64,000 bases of DNA from JACKJK01 sp046159835 (GCF_046159835.1 NZ_JBJXCY010000001.1:1364001-1428000), one strand, 5' to 3'; counted from the stretch's first letter, positions 1-8,551 are shown. The notes: a model not told the origin generated them from the sequence alone. Program-made: numbers and translations.

Positions 1-108
1 CTGACCGTCGCGGCCGCAGAGGCAGCCATCGGGCTTGCCATCCTCGTCGCCTTCTTCCGCAACCGCGGCTCGATCGCGGTGGAAGACGTCAACATGATGA
101 AGGGTTGA
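1..108 (+). CDS. nuoK: NADH-quinone oxidoreductase subunit K, C-terminal end (5' truncated by window)
   Basis: The first 35 codons of the window, read from base 1 and ending in TGA at 106-108, give the end of a hydrophobic helix followed by a short tail finishing VEDVNMMKG. That is how NuoK, the three-helix membrane subunit of respiratory complex I, ends, with the last helix rich in A, G, L and I and including an AAEAAIGLAI segment. NuoK takes part in proton translocation in the inner membrane. The gene is complete only outside the window. nuoL starts 10 bases downstream, and the stop region of nuoK (GAGGAG at about 107-112) doubles as the ribosome binding site of nuoL. Assignment rests on motif plus position directly before nuoL. 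Confidence 0.9.
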   Translation: MTVAAAEAAIGLAILVAFFRNRGSIAVEDVNMMKG

Positions 109-118
109 GGAGCGCGCC

Positions 119-2059
119 ATGCTGACTGCCATCGTATTCCTGCCGCTGCTGGGCGCGCTGATCGCCGGGTTGCTGGCGCGCGTGGTCGGCCATCGCGGCG
201 CGGAGGTCATCACCTCGTCGCTGCTGGTGATCGCGGCCATCCTGTCGTGGATCGTATTCGTGCAGACCGGCTTCGGCGAGCACACGCAGCATTCCGCCAT
301 GGTTCTGTTCCCGTGGATCGAATCCGGCTCGCTCAACGTGCAGTGGTCGCTGCGCCTCGACACGCTCACAGCAGTCATGCTGGTGGTGGTGACCACCGTG
401 TCGTCGCTCGTGCACATCTATTCCATCGGCTACATGCACCACGACCCGCATCGCGCGCGGTTCTTCTCCTACCTGTCGCTGTTCACCTTCGCGATGCTGA
501 TGCTGGTGACCGCCGACAACCTCGTGCAGATGTTCTTCGGCTGGGAAGGCGTGGGCCTGGCGTCCTATCTGCTGATCGGCTTCTGGTACAAGAAGCCCTC
601 GGCCAACGCCGCCGCCATGAAGGCCTTCATCGTCAACCGCGTCGGTGACTTCGGCTTCGCTCTCGGCATCTTCGCGGTCTTCGTGCTGTTCGGCTCGGTC
701 GAGTTCGACACGATCTTCGCCAATGCCGCTTCGGCGGAAGGCATGACCATTTCCTTCCTGTGGCGCGAGTGGGACGCGATGACCGTCGTGTGCCTGCTGC
801 TGTTCATGGGCGCGATGGGCAAGTCGGCGCAGTTCCTGCTGCACACCTGGCTGCCGGACGCGATGGAGGGCCCGACGCCGGTTTCCGCGCTGATCCACGC
901 CGCCACCATGGTGACGGCGGGTGTCTTCATGGTCGCGCGCCTGTCCCCGCTGTTCGAGCTGTCTGAAACCGCGCTCACCGTCGTCACCTTCGTCGGCGGG
1001 CTGACGGCGTTCTTCGCGGCCAGCGTCGGCCTCGTGCAGAACGACATCAAGCGCGTCATCGCCTATTCGACCTGTTCGCAGCTCGGCTACATGTTCGTGG
1101 CGCTTGGCGTCGGTGCCTATGGCATCGGCGTGTTCCACCTGTTCACGCACGCCTTCTTCAAGGCGCTGCTGTTCCTTGGTGCCGGTTCGGTCATCCATGC
1201 CGTGTCCGACGAGCAGGACATGCGCCGCATGGGCGGGCTGTGGCGGCACATCCCGATCACCTACGCCATGATGCTGATCGGCACGCTGGCGCTAACGGGT
1301 TTCCCGTTCACGGCGGGCTATTTCTCCAAGGACGCCATCGTCGAGGCAGCCTATGCCGGCCACAACGCGGCGGCGCCGTTCGCCTTCGTCATGGTTGTCG
1401 TGGCGGCTGTCTTCACCTCGTTCTACTCGTGGCGCCTGGTCTTCATGACTTTCCACGGCAAGCCGCGCGCGAGCCAGGAGACGATGAGCCATGTCCACGA
1501 GTCGCCGCCGGTGATGACGGTCCCGCTCTACGTGCTGGCTGCCGGTGCGCTGCTGGCTGGTATCATCTTCAAGGAGTACTTCGTCGGCCACGACTGGGAG
1601 CACTTCTGGGGCTCGGCGCTGTTCCTGGCCGAAGACAACCACATCATGCATGAGTTCCACGAGGTTCCGGCATGGGTCGTCTTCTCGCCGATGGTCGCGA
1701 TGATCGTGGGCTTCGCCTTCGCCTACCTGTTCTACATCTTCCGTCCGTCGATCCCGGGCTCGCTGGCCACCCAGCATGACGCGCTGTACCGCTTCCTGCT
1801 GAACAAGTGGTACTTCGACGAGCTCTACGACGTGCTGTTCGTGCGTCCCGCGAAGTGGCTCGGCCGCTTCCTGTGGAAGCGCGGTGACGGCTACGTCATC
1901 GACGGCTTCGGCCCGAACGGCATCGCTGCGCGCGTCAATGACGTCACCAACCGGGTCGTCAAGCTGCAGAGCGGCTACCTCTATCACTACGCGTTCGCGA
2001 TGCTGATCGGCGTCGCCGCACTCATCACCTGGTATATGTTCTCGGGGGGCACCCACTGA
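119..2059 (+). CDS. nuoL: NADH-quinone oxidoreductase subunit L (complex I antiporter-like proton pump)
   Basis: A 646-residue polytopic membrane protein of the Mrp antiporter-like family. It is the distal proton-pumping subunit of complex I and carries the long lateral helix. The signature GWEGVGLASYLLIGFW lies at residues 141-156 and includes the conserved Glu143. A pump lysine is at about K235, followed by HTWLPDAMEGPTPVSALIHA at 242-261. The start is the ATG at 119, preceded by GAGGAG. The stop TGA overlaps the ATG of nuoM by one base (TGATG), so the two are translationally coupled. Length and motifs are normal for the family and nothing is missing. Confidence 0.98.
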   Translation: MLTAIVFLPLLGALIAGLLARVVGHRGAEVITSSLLVIAAILSWIVFVQTGFGEHTQHSAMVLFPWIESGSLNVQWSLRLDTLTAVMLVVVTTVSSLVHIYSIGYMHHDPHRARFFSYLSLFTFAMLMLVTADNLVQMFFGWEGVGLASYLLIGFWYKKPSANAAAMKAFIVNRVGDFGFALGIFAVFVLFGSVEFDTIFANAASAEGMTISFLWREWDAMTVVCLLLFMGAMGKSAQFLLHTWLPDAMEGPTPVSALIHAATMVTAGVFMVARLSPLFELSETALTVVTFVGGLTAFFAASVGLVQNDIKRVIAYSTCSQLGYMFVALGVGAYGIGVFHLFTHAFFKALLFLGAGSVIHAVSDEQDMRRMGGLWRHIPITYAMMLIGTLALTGFPFTAGYFSKDAIVEAAYAGHNAAAPFAFVMVVVAAVFTSFYSWRLVFMTFHGKPRASQETMSHVHESPPVMTVPLYVLAAGALLAGIIFKEYFVGHDWEHFWGSALFLAEDNHIMHEFHEVPAWVVFSPMVAMIVGFAFAYLFYIFRPSIPGSLATQHDALYRFLLNKWYFDELYDVLFVRPAKWLGRFLWKRGDGYVIDGFGPNGIAARVNDVTNRVVKLQSGYLYHYAFAMLIGVAALITWYMFSGGTH

Positions 2060-3582
2060 TGTCCGGCTGGCCGATCCTCTCGGTTGTCACGTTCCTGCCG
2101 CTGGTTGGCGCGCTTTTCGTCGCGCTGATCCGTGGCGACGACGAAGTCGCGCGCCGCAATGCACGCTTCGTTGCGCTGTGGGCGACGCTGATCACCTTCC
2201 TCCTGTCGCTGCTGATCTGGATCTATTTCGACGCCGGAACCGAGGAGTTTCAGTTCGTCGAGGAGGCCCCGTGGCTTGGCGGTTCCATCTCCTACCGCAT
2301 GGGCGTCGACGGCATCTCAATGCTGTTCGTCATCCTCACGACCTTCCTCATGCCGTTCTGCATTCTCGCCAGCTGGGTCGCCATCGACAAGCGGGTGAAG
2401 GAATACATCATCGCGTTCCTCGTGCTGGAAACGCTGATGATCGGCGTGTTCTGCGCGCTCGACCTGGTGCTGTTCTACCTGTTCTTCGAAGCTGGCCTGA
2501 TCCCGATGTTCCTCATCATCGGCGTTTGGGGCGGGCAGCGGCGCGTCTATGCCTCCTACAAGTTCTTCCTCTACACGCTGCTCGGCTCGGTCCTGATGCT
2601 GATCGCGATGATGGCGATCTACTGGGAAGCCGGCACGACCAACATCATCGAGCTGCTGGAATTCGATTTCCCGGCGGGAATGCAGACCTGGCTGTGGCTG
2701 GCCTTCTTTGCCTCGTTCGCGGTGAAGATGCCGATGTGGCCGGTGCACACCTGGTTGCCGGATGCGCACGTGGAAGCGCCGACGGCAGGCTCGGTCATCC
2801 TGGCAGGCATCCTGCTGAAGATGGGCGGCTACGGCTTCCTGCGTTTCTCGCTGCCGATGTTCCCGATCGCGTCAGACATGTTCGCGCCGCTCGTCTTCAC
2901 GCTCAGCGTCGTGGCGATCATCTACACATCGCTGGTCGCGCTGATGCAGGAGGACATCAAGAAGCTGATTGCCTACTCGTCGGTCGCGCACATGGGCTTC
3001 GTCACCATGGGCATCTTCACCGGCACGGTGCAGGGCATCCATGGCGGGCTGTTCCAGATGCTGTCGCACGGCATCGTCTCCGGCGCGCTCTTCCTGTGCG
3101 TCGGCGTCGTCTACGACCGGATGCATACGCGAGAGATCTCGGCCTATGGCGGTCTCGTGAACCGCATGCCGCTCTACGCAGTCGCGTTCCTCGTCTTCAC
3201 CATGGCGAACGTGGGCTTGCCGGGCACCAGCGGCTTCGTTGGTGAATTCCTGACGCTGCTGGCTGCCTTCGAGACCAACACCTGGGTCGCGTTCTTCGCA
3301 ACCACCGGCGTCATCCTGTCGGCTGGCTACGCGCTGTGGCTCTATCGCCGGGTCGTGTTCGGCGAACTGACCAAGGACAGCCTGAAGAACATCATGGACG
3401 TGGATCGCCGCGAACTCGTGATCATCGTGCCGCTGGTGTTCCTGACGATCCTTTTCGGTGTCTACCCGGCACCGATCCTCGACGTGACCGAAGTCTCGGT
3501 CGAAAACCTTGCACGCGACTATTCCGATGCGCTCGCTGCGGCCAAGGCCGCCGTCGAGACCGCCGGCATTGGCGCACACTAG
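2059..3582 (+). CDS. nuoM: NADH-quinone oxidoreductase subunit M
   Basis: A 507-residue antiporter-like core subunit of the complex I membrane arm, and one of three homologous proton channels with NuoL and NuoN. The family hallmark FFEAGLIPMFLIIGVWGG surrounds Glu144. The mid-membrane lysines are K223 in FAVKMPMWPVHTWLPDAHVE and K254 in ILLKMGG. It starts one base inside the nuoL stop codon and is followed 18 bases later by nuoN. Subunit order K-L-M-N is the standard bacterial one. Confidence 0.98.
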   Translation: MSGWPILSVVTFLPLVGALFVALIRGDDEVARRNARFVALWATLITFLLSLLIWIYFDAGTEEFQFVEEAPWLGGSISYRMGVDGISMLFVILTTFLMPFCILASWVAIDKRVKEYIIAFLVLETLMIGVFCALDLVLFYLFFEAGLIPMFLIIGVWGGQRRVYASYKFFLYTLLGSVLMLIAMMAIYWEAGTTNIIELLEFDFPAGMQTWLWLAFFASFAVKMPMWPVHTWLPDAHVEAPTAGSVILAGILLKMGGYGFLRFSLPMFPIASDMFAPLVFTLSVVAIIYTSLVALMQEDIKKLIAYSSVAHMGFVTMGIFTGTVQGIHGGLFQMLSHGIVSGALFLCVGVVYDRMHTREISAYGGLVNRMPLYAVAFLVFTMANVGLPGTSGFVGEFLTLLAAFETNTWVAFFATTGVILSAGYALWLYRRVVFGELTKDSLKNIMDVDRRELVIIVPLVFLTILFGVYPAPILDVTEVSVENLARDYSDALAAAKAAVETAGIGAH

Positions 3583-3600
3583 AACCTGGGCGAAAACACA

Positions 3601-5046
3601 ATGGACGCTGCGACCTTCACAAGCGACATGCTGATTGCCTTCAGCCCGGAACTGCTGCTGGCGGCAGGCGCCATGGTGCTGCTGATGATCGGCGCCTTCA
3701 GCAAGGACGGCGGGCTTGGCATCGTCACCGGCGGCGCAATCGCGCTGATCGCGACGGCCTTCATCCTGCTTCTGGTCGTGCCCTACGAGGGGCAGGCGCT
3801 GTTCGGCGGGTCGATCATCCTCGACCGGTTCGCAGCCTTCATGAAGGGTCTGACGCTGATCGGCTCTGTCGCGGCCATCGTCATGTCCATCGACTGGATG
3901 CGCTCGACCCGGCTCGAGAAGTTCGAATATCCGGTGCTGATCGTGCTTTCCACGCTCGGCATGATGATCATGATCTCCGCCGGCGACCTGATCGCACTCT
4001 ACATGGGCCTCGAACTGCAGAGCCTCGCGCTCTACGTCATCGCCTCCATCCAGCGCGATTCCACGCGCTCCACTGAAGCCGGCCTGAAGTACTTCGCGCT
4101 CGGCGCGCTGTCGTCAGGCATGCTGCTCTACGGCTGCTCGCTGATCTACGGCTTCTCCGGCACCATCGAGCTGGCGCAGATCGCATCGGTCGCGGGGCAG
4201 GGCGAAGCCTCGCTCGGCATGATCTTTGGCCTCGTGTTCCTGATCGCCGGCCTCGCCTTCAAGGTGTCCGCCGTGCCGTTCCACATGTGGACGCCGGACG
4301 TCTACGAGGGTTCGCCGACACCGGTGACGGCGTTCTTCGCCGCCGCGCCGAAGATCGCCGCCATGGCGCTGTTCATCCGCACGCTTATCACCGGTTTTCC
4401 GGGCATGACGCCGGAATGGCAGCAGATCATCGTCTTCGTCTCGATTGCCTCCATGGTTCTCGGCGCGTTCGCGGCCATCGGACAGCGAAATATCAAGCGC
4501 CTGATGGCCTATTCCTCCATCGGCCACATGGGCTATGCGCTCGTCGGGCTGGCGCCGGGCAGCGAGGCGGGCGTGCGCGGCGTCATCATCTATCTGGCGC
4601 TCTATCTCGCCATGACGCTCGGCACCTTTGCTTGCATTCTTGCGATGCGCCGCAACGATGCCGCCGTCGAAGAGATCGACGATCTTTCCGGCCTGTCGCG
4701 CAACAACCCGCTGATTGCCTTCGTGCTGGCGATGCTGCTGTTCTCGTTGGCGGGCATTCCGCCGCTGGCCGGGTTCTTTGCCAAGTATTACGTCTTCGTG
4801 GCCGCGGTCGAAGCAGGTCTCTACCCGCTCGCCGTCATCGGCGTGCTGGCGAGCGTGGTGGGCGCCTACTACTACCTGCGGATCGTCAAGATCATCTATT
4901 TCGACGAGCCGGCGCCGGCCTTCGACACCATGTCGCGTGAACTGGCGACGGTGCTGGCGATCTCCGGTGTTGTGACCATCCTCTACGTGATCTACCCCTC
5001 GGCCCTCGTCACGGCCGCCGGAAACGCCGCAAAGGCGCTGTTCTGA
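3601..5046 (+). CDS. nuoN: NADH-quinone oxidoreductase subunit N
   Basis: A 481-residue polytopic protein, the third antiporter-like subunit of complex I. Conserved features are YMGLELQSLALYVI with Glu138, Lys221 in AFKVSAVPFHMWTPDVYEG, and PTPVTAFFAAAPKIAA just after it. It is the last nuo gene of the operon. The following birA frame stays open right back to the nuoN stop, which suggests that transcription and perhaps translation continue from the nuo operon into birA. Confidence 0.98.
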   Translation: MDAATFTSDMLIAFSPELLLAAGAMVLLMIGAFSKDGGLGIVTGGAIALIATAFILLLVVPYEGQALFGGSIILDRFAAFMKGLTLIGSVAAIVMSIDWMRSTRLEKFEYPVLIVLSTLGMMIMISAGDLIALYMGLELQSLALYVIASIQRDSTRSTEAGLKYFALGALSSGMLLYGCSLIYGFSGTIELAQIASVAGQGEASLGMIFGLVFLIAGLAFKVSAVPFHMWTPDVYEGSPTPVTAFFAAAPKIAAMALFIRTLITGFPGMTPEWQQIIVFVSIASMVLGAFAAIGQRNIKRLMAYSSIGHMGYALVGLAPGSEAGVRGVIIYLALYLAMTLGTFACILAMRRNDAAVEEIDDLSGLSRNNPLIAFVLAMLLFSLAGIPPLAGFFAKYYVFVAAVEAGLYPLAVIGVLASVVGAYYYLRIVKIIYFDEPAPAFDTMSRELATVLAISGVVTILYVIYPSALVTAAGNAAKALF

Positions 5047-5090
5047 CCGGGATCGCGGCACGTACCTTCGTCCTACAACACGCGCGGGTC

Positions 5091-5825
5091 GTGCGGCTCG
5101 ACAGCGTGGATTCCACAAACCTGGAAGCACGCCGCCGCCTGGATGACGGGCCGGGCGGCGTGTGGGTTCTCGGCGGCATGCAGACGCAAGGCCGGGGCCG
5201 GCGCGCACGCGCCTGGGTGTCGGAACCCGGCAATCTCTACGCGAGCGTCGCCTTCACGCCGAATGTCGGCCTCGCCGGTATCGGGGCTTTCGCCTTTGCC
5301 AGCGCGCTGGCCCTGCATGATGCGGTTCTCGCGGTCGCGCCGGATGCCGCCCGCGACATCTACCTCAAGTGGCCCAATGACCTGATGTCGCCGCGCGGCA
5401 AGTTGTCCGGCATCCTGCTGGAATGCGAGAGCGGGGCGGGGACGCCGCTGCTCACCATCGGCTGGGGCGTGAACTGCACGCATCATCCGGAGAACAGCGA
5501 AACCACTGCGACGGATTTTGCGGCGCTTGGGCACGACGTGCGTGTCGATGCGCTGTTCGATGCGCTGGTCGACGCCTTCACCCGGCGCGCTGCACAGCTT
5601 GAACACGGCGGAATGGCCGCGTTGCGCGGACCGTGGCTGGAGCGCGCACGCGGTGTCGGGCAGGCAATTCGTGTCCGGCTCGACCAAGAAACTCTGGATG
5701 GAGAGTTCCGCGACCTCGACAGCGACGGGCGGCTGGTTCTAGCGTTGCCCAACGGGGAAACGCGTGCCATCGCGGCGGGCGACGTCTTTTTTGCCAACAT
5801 GGAGCACGCAACCGCACATGAGTGA
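5091..5825 (+). CDS. birA: biotin--[acetyl-CoA-carboxylase] ligase
   Basis: Biotin protein ligase activates biotin with ATP and attaches it to carboxyl carrier lysines. The BPL_LplA catalytic domain is complete: DSVDSTNLEA at the N-terminus, the biotinyl-AMP loop GRGRRARAW at residues 34-42, and the KWPNDLM / GKLSGILLE substrate pocket. There is no N-terminal winged helix, so this is a catalytic, non-repressor type. The start is uncertain. GTG 5091 gives 244 residues but begins very close to the conserved DSVDSTN motif, and the frame is open back to a CTG (5043) overlapping the nuoN stop, so a few more N-terminal residues are possible. Its 3' end overlaps rnj by 8 bases. Confidence 0.92.
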   Translation: MRLDSVDSTNLEARRRLDDGPGGVWVLGGMQTQGRGRRARAWVSEPGNLYASVAFTPNVGLAGIGAFAFASALALHDAVLAVAPDAARDIYLKWPNDLMSPRGKLSGILLECESGAGTPLLTIGWGVNCTHHPENSETTATDFAALGHDVRVDALFDALVDAFTRRAAQLEHGGMAALRGPWLERARGVGQAIRVRLDQETLDGEFRDLDSDGRLVLALPNGETRAIAAGDVFFANMEHATAHE

Positions 5826-7482
5826 TGAACTGGTTTTCGTGCCTCTCGGGGGGCTTGGCGAGATCGGCATGAACCTCGCGCTCTACGGCTATGGCCCGGC
5901 GCGCAAGCGCCGCTGGATCATGGTCGATTGCGGTATGGGCTTTGCCGATCCGGTCCGCATGCCGGGTATCGACCTGATGGTCGCCGATACGTCCTTCATC
6001 GAGGAGGAGCGCGGATCGCTCGAGGCCATCGTGCTGACTCACGCGCATGAAGACCATTTCGGCGCGCTGCCGGACCTGTGGCCGCGCTTCAAGGTGCCGG
6101 TTTACGCGACACCATTCACCGCAGCCCTGCTGGAAGCCAAGACCGCTGGCGACAGGGGCCTGCGCGATGTTCCGGTTGAGACCATCCCGCTCGGCGGTTC
6201 GTTCGAGGCCGGGCCGTTCAAGGTCGAGTTCGTCACGGTTGCGCACTCGATTCCCGAACCCAATGCGCTCGCCATCACCACGCCGCTCGGCACCATCGTC
6301 CATTCCGGCGACTGGAAGATCGACCCCGATCCCGTCATCGGTGGGCCGATGGACGAATCCCGCTTCCGTGCACTTGGCGAAAACGGTTGTCGTGCACTGA
6401 TCTGCGATTCCACCAATGCCATGCGCGACGGCGTTTCCCCGTCAGAAGCAGAAGTCGCCGTCACGCTGAAGGAGCTGATTGGCAAGGCCAGGAACCGTGT
6501 CGCCGTCACCTGCTTTGCCTCCAACCTTGCGCGCATCCGCTCCGTGGCACAGGCAGCCAAGGCAGCGGACCGCAACGTGGTCCTGGTCGGGCGCGCCATG
6601 CAGCGCGTCGTCTCCGTTGGCCGCGAGCTTGGCATGCTGGACGGCTTGCCGCCGTTTCTCGATGACAGCCAGTTCGGATACCTGCCACGCGACAAGGTCG
6701 TGCTGCTGTGCACCGGCAGCCAGGGGGAGCCGCGCGCCGCCATGACGCGCATTGCCTTCGGCAATCACCCGACCATCGATCTCGACAAGAACGACACCGT
6801 CATCTACTCGGCGCGCCAGATCCCCGGCAACGAGAAGGCCGTCGGCACGGTGCTCAACGCGCTGGTGCGCGAAGGCATCGAGGTGCTGGACGACAGGGCG
6901 GGGCTTGTCCACGTGTCCGGCCACCCGCGCCGTGGCGAACTGGTGCAGCTGTTCGACTGGCTCAAGCCCGAAGTGATGGTACCCGCCCACGGCGAGGCCA
7001 TGCACATGGCCGCGAATGCCGAACTGGCGCGTGCTTCCGGCATCAAGAAGGTCGTCTCCGGCTTCAACGGCGACATGATCCGCCTCGCGCCGGGGCCGGC
7101 GGAAAAGATCGACGAGGTTCGTGCCGGCCGCCGGCTGAAGGACGGCATGGTGATGGTCGAGGACGAGAACGAGGCCCTGCGCGAGCGGCGAAAGCTCGCC
7201 TTTGCCGGTCTGGTTTCGATTGCCTTCGGTCTCGATTCATCCGGCTCCATCGGTGACGACATCGAGGTCGAACTGGCCGGCGTGCCGGAATCCGGCGTCG
7301 ACAATGTCGATATCGCGGAGCTCGTGCTCGACACGGTGGAGGAGACCGTCGGCAACCTGCCGCGTGCGCGCCGCAAGCGCATCTCGGAGGTGCGCGAAAG
7401 CGTGCGCCGCGCCGTGCGCCGCCAGGTCGAGATTCACTGGGGCAAGAAGCCGCGTGTACAGGTCTTCGTCATCGAACTATAG
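5818..7482 (+). CDS. rnj: ribonuclease J
   Basis: A 554-residue metallo-beta-lactamase/beta-CASP ribonuclease, with endo- and 5'-to-3' exonucleolytic activity in known family members, acting in mRNA decay and rRNA maturation in the cytoplasm. The metal-binding signature THAHEDHFGAL gives His75, His77, Asp79 and His80. Later motifs include HSGDWKID, CDSTNAMRDG, CTGSQGEPRAAMTRIA, YSARQIPGNE and VSGHPRRGEL. I chose ATG 5818 (MSDELVFVPLGG) over an upstream in-frame ATG, because it gives the usual family length and the upstream codons lie inside birA. Linkage with nuo and birA is common in rhizobia and relatives. Confidence 0.96.
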   Translation: MSDELVFVPLGGLGEIGMNLALYGYGPARKRRWIMVDCGMGFADPVRMPGIDLMVADTSFIEEERGSLEAIVLTHAHEDHFGALPDLWPRFKVPVYATPFTAALLEAKTAGDRGLRDVPVETIPLGGSFEAGPFKVEFVTVAHSIPEPNALAITTPLGTIVHSGDWKIDPDPVIGGPMDESRFRALGENGCRALICDSTNAMRDGVSPSEAEVAVTLKELIGKARNRVAVTCFASNLARIRSVAQAAKAADRNVVLVGRAMQRVVSVGRELGMLDGLPPFLDDSQFGYLPRDKVVLLCTGSQGEPRAAMTRIAFGNHPTIDLDKNDTVIYSARQIPGNEKAVGTVLNALVREGIEVLDDRAGLVHVSGHPRRGELVQLFDWLKPEVMVPAHGEAMHMAANAELARASGIKKVVSGFNGDMIRLAPGPAEKIDEVRAGRRLKDGMVMVEDENEALRERRKLAFAGLVSIAFGLDSSGSIGDDIEVELAGVPESGVDNVDIAELVLDTVEETVGNLPRARRKRISEVRESVRRAVRRQVEIHWGKKPRVQVFVIEL

Positions 7483-7527
7483 GCTGGAGCGCGCGGCCGG
7501 CTTGCGCCGCAGGACAAGGATTTCGCC

Positions 7528-7932
7528 ATGATCGGACGTCTCAACCACGTCGCCATCGCCGTGCCGGATATCGACAAGGCCGCCGCCGTCTACCGCGACA
7601 CGCTTGGCGCAGACATTTCCGACAAGGTCCCGCAGCCCGACCACGGCGTGAACACGGTTTTCATCAACCTGCCAAACACCAAGATCGAGCTGCTGGAACC
7701 GCTGGGCGAGGGCTCGCCCATCAACAAGTTCCTGGAGCGCAACGCCGACGGCGGCATCCACCACATTTGCTACGAGGTGGACGACATCATCGCCGCGCGT
7801 GACAAGCTGGTGGAAAACGGGGCGCGCATCCTCGGGTCCGGCGAGCCGAAGATCGGCGCGCACGGCAAGCCGGTGCTGTTCCTGCATCCGAAGGACTTCA
7901 ACGGCGCGCTGGTGGAACTGGAACAGGCCTGA
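7528..7932 (+). CDS. mce: methylmalonyl-CoA epimerase
   Basis: A 134-residue vicinal-oxygen-chelate (glyoxalase-fold) enzyme that interconverts (2R)- and (2S)-methylmalonyl-CoA between propionyl-CoA carboxylase and methylmalonyl-CoA mutase. The N-terminal LNHVAIAVPDIDKA supplies the first metal His (H7). The central GGIHHICYEVDDI supplies another His pair, and ELLEPLGEGSPI plus the C-terminal NGALVELEQA complete the paired beta-alpha-beta modules. The AGGACAAGGA at 7511-7520 is a good ribosome binding site. It lies between rnj and a DUF1467 protein, a conserved alphaproteobacterial neighbourhood. Confidence 0.93.
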   Translation: MIGRLNHVAIAVPDIDKAAAVYRDTLGADISDKVPQPDHGVNTVFINLPNTKIELLEPLGEGSPINKFLERNADGGIHHICYEVDDIIAARDKLVENGARILGSGEPKIGAHGKPVLFLHPKDFNGALVELEQA

Positions 7933-7937
7933 CGGCG

Positions 7938-8210
7938 ATGACCCTCACAGCGGCAATCGCGATCTACTTCATCGTCTGGTGGCTGACGCTGTTCGCCGTG
8001 CTGCCGTTTGGCGTGCGTACCCAGGCCGAGGACGGCGAGGTGACGCCGGGCAGCGTGGAGAGCGCACCGGCCAGGTTCCGCATGCTGCGGACATTTGCCA
8101 TCACCACGGTGGTGGCGAGCGTCTTTTTCGGATTCGTCTATTTCCTGCTGACGTCGGGCTGGATCGGCCTCGACGACATCCCGTTCCTGCCGGACCCGAA
8201 GCAGTTCTAG
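7938..8210 (+). CDS. DUF1467 family small membrane protein
   Basis: A 90-residue protein with two hydrophobic helices (about residues 3-25 and 51-75) separated by a short acidic loop. The sequence IYFIVWWLTLFAVLPFGV followed by QAEDGEVTPGS and SAPARFRMLR is the recognisable pattern of DUF1467, a family of unknown function that commonly sits between methylmalonyl-CoA epimerase and proS in Rhizobiales. The ATG lies 5 bases after the mce stop, so it is probably cotranscribed with rnj-mce. No catalytic motif is visible. It is likely an inner-membrane protein. Confidence 0.85.
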   Translation: MTLTAAIAIYFIVWWLTLFAVLPFGVRTQAEDGEVTPGSVESAPARFRMLRTFAITTVVASVFFGFVYFLLTSGWIGLDDIPFLPDPKQF

Positions 8211-8236
8211 GCGGGGGAAAGGGAATCGCAGGCAAT

Positions 8237-8262
8237 AAAAAAGCAAGACCGTGAGGTCTTGC
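8237..8262 (-). terminator. intrinsic terminator (minus strand; possibly also serves mce-DUF1467 operon)
   Basis: There is a perfect 8-bp stem, GCAAGACC/GGTCTTGC, with a TCAC loop. On the minus strand it is followed immediately by six T (8242-8237). In the plus direction the hairpin is followed only after nine bases by seven T (8272-8278), so it may be bidirectional, but the minus-strand arrangement is the textbook one. Confidence 0.75.
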
Positions 8263-8425
8263 CTGAAAGGGTTTTTTTGTTATGCGTGGCGCATCCGGTC
8301 ACCGGTCACCCGGGTACCGCGCGCGCGTGGTGCCTAAAGGCGATGAGATGACGTCTCCTCCCGAGACTTGGACCGTTCTCATTCGCGCGACTAGCGTGTT
8401 GTTCCGCTGCGCCGTCTTGTTATTG
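8237..8425 (-). ncRNA. candidate minus-strand small RNA (~190 nt) with own promoter and terminator
   Basis: The 341-base gap between the DUF1467 gene and proS has no convincing gene. On the minus strand a sigma70-like promoter (TTGAAA at 8459-8454, 16-base spacer, TATCAT at 8437-8432) points into the gap. About 190 bases downstream is an excellent intrinsic terminator, GCAAGACC-TCAC-GGTCTTGC followed directly by TTTTTT. The predicted transcript is rich in pairing: ATGAGA...TCTCAT enclosing a GTCTC-GGGAG-GAGAC hairpin, a GCCT-TT-AGGC hairpin, and GC-rich flanking strands. The 5' end is inferred from the -10 position. I cannot assign it to a known RNA family. A rod-like 6S-type RNA is one possibility, without proof. 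Confidence 0.5.
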
Positions 8426-8431
8426 GGCGCC

Positions 8432-8459
8432 ATGATACCCGGAAAGAACCCGGTTTCAA
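8432..8459 (-). promoter_or_regulatory. sigma70-like promoter of the candidate sRNA
   Basis: On the minus strand, TTGAAA (8459-8454) and TATCAT (8437-8432) are separated by 16 bases. The start would fall around 8424-8426. No protein-coding gene follows on this strand, which is why the pair points to an RNA gene. Confidence 0.45.
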
Positions 8460-8501
8460 GGAGAACATTCACGCAAGGGTCAGAACTATTGTATTTTTTC
8501 G

Positions 8502-8544
8502 CCGGTTCGGATTGTGTGCCGGCATCCAGCCCAACCTGAACCGG
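8502..8544 (+). repeat. inverted repeat directly upstream of proS
   Basis: CCGGTTC at 8502-8508 and GAACCGG at 8538-8544 form a 7-bp inverted repeat ending 7 bases before the proS start codon, with an inner GCCGG/CCGGC-rich segment. It could fold over the proS ribosome binding region. No strong Shine-Dalgarno is visible there, so an effect on translation is possible but only inferred. Confidence 0.35.
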
Positions 8545-8551
8545 ATTACCG

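Noticed and set aside
89..1249. A 386-codon minus-strand ORF opposite nuoL
   Set aside because: It is a His/Asp/Arg/Gln-rich shadow frame of a hydrophobic plus-strand gene, typical of GC-rich genomes. Several similar frames opposite nuoM, nuoN, dnaE, bamA and pyrG were rejected for the same reason.
8299..8433. A 44-codon minus-strand ORF inside the candidate sRNA
   Set aside because: Its ATG overlaps the -10 element, so it would not be in the transcript. The sequence has no recognisable features.
8282..8539. An 85-codon plus-strand ORF between the DUF1467 gene and proS
   Set aside because: Composition is not protein-like, there is no ribosome binding site, and it lies antisense to a promoter-terminator pair that explains the region better.
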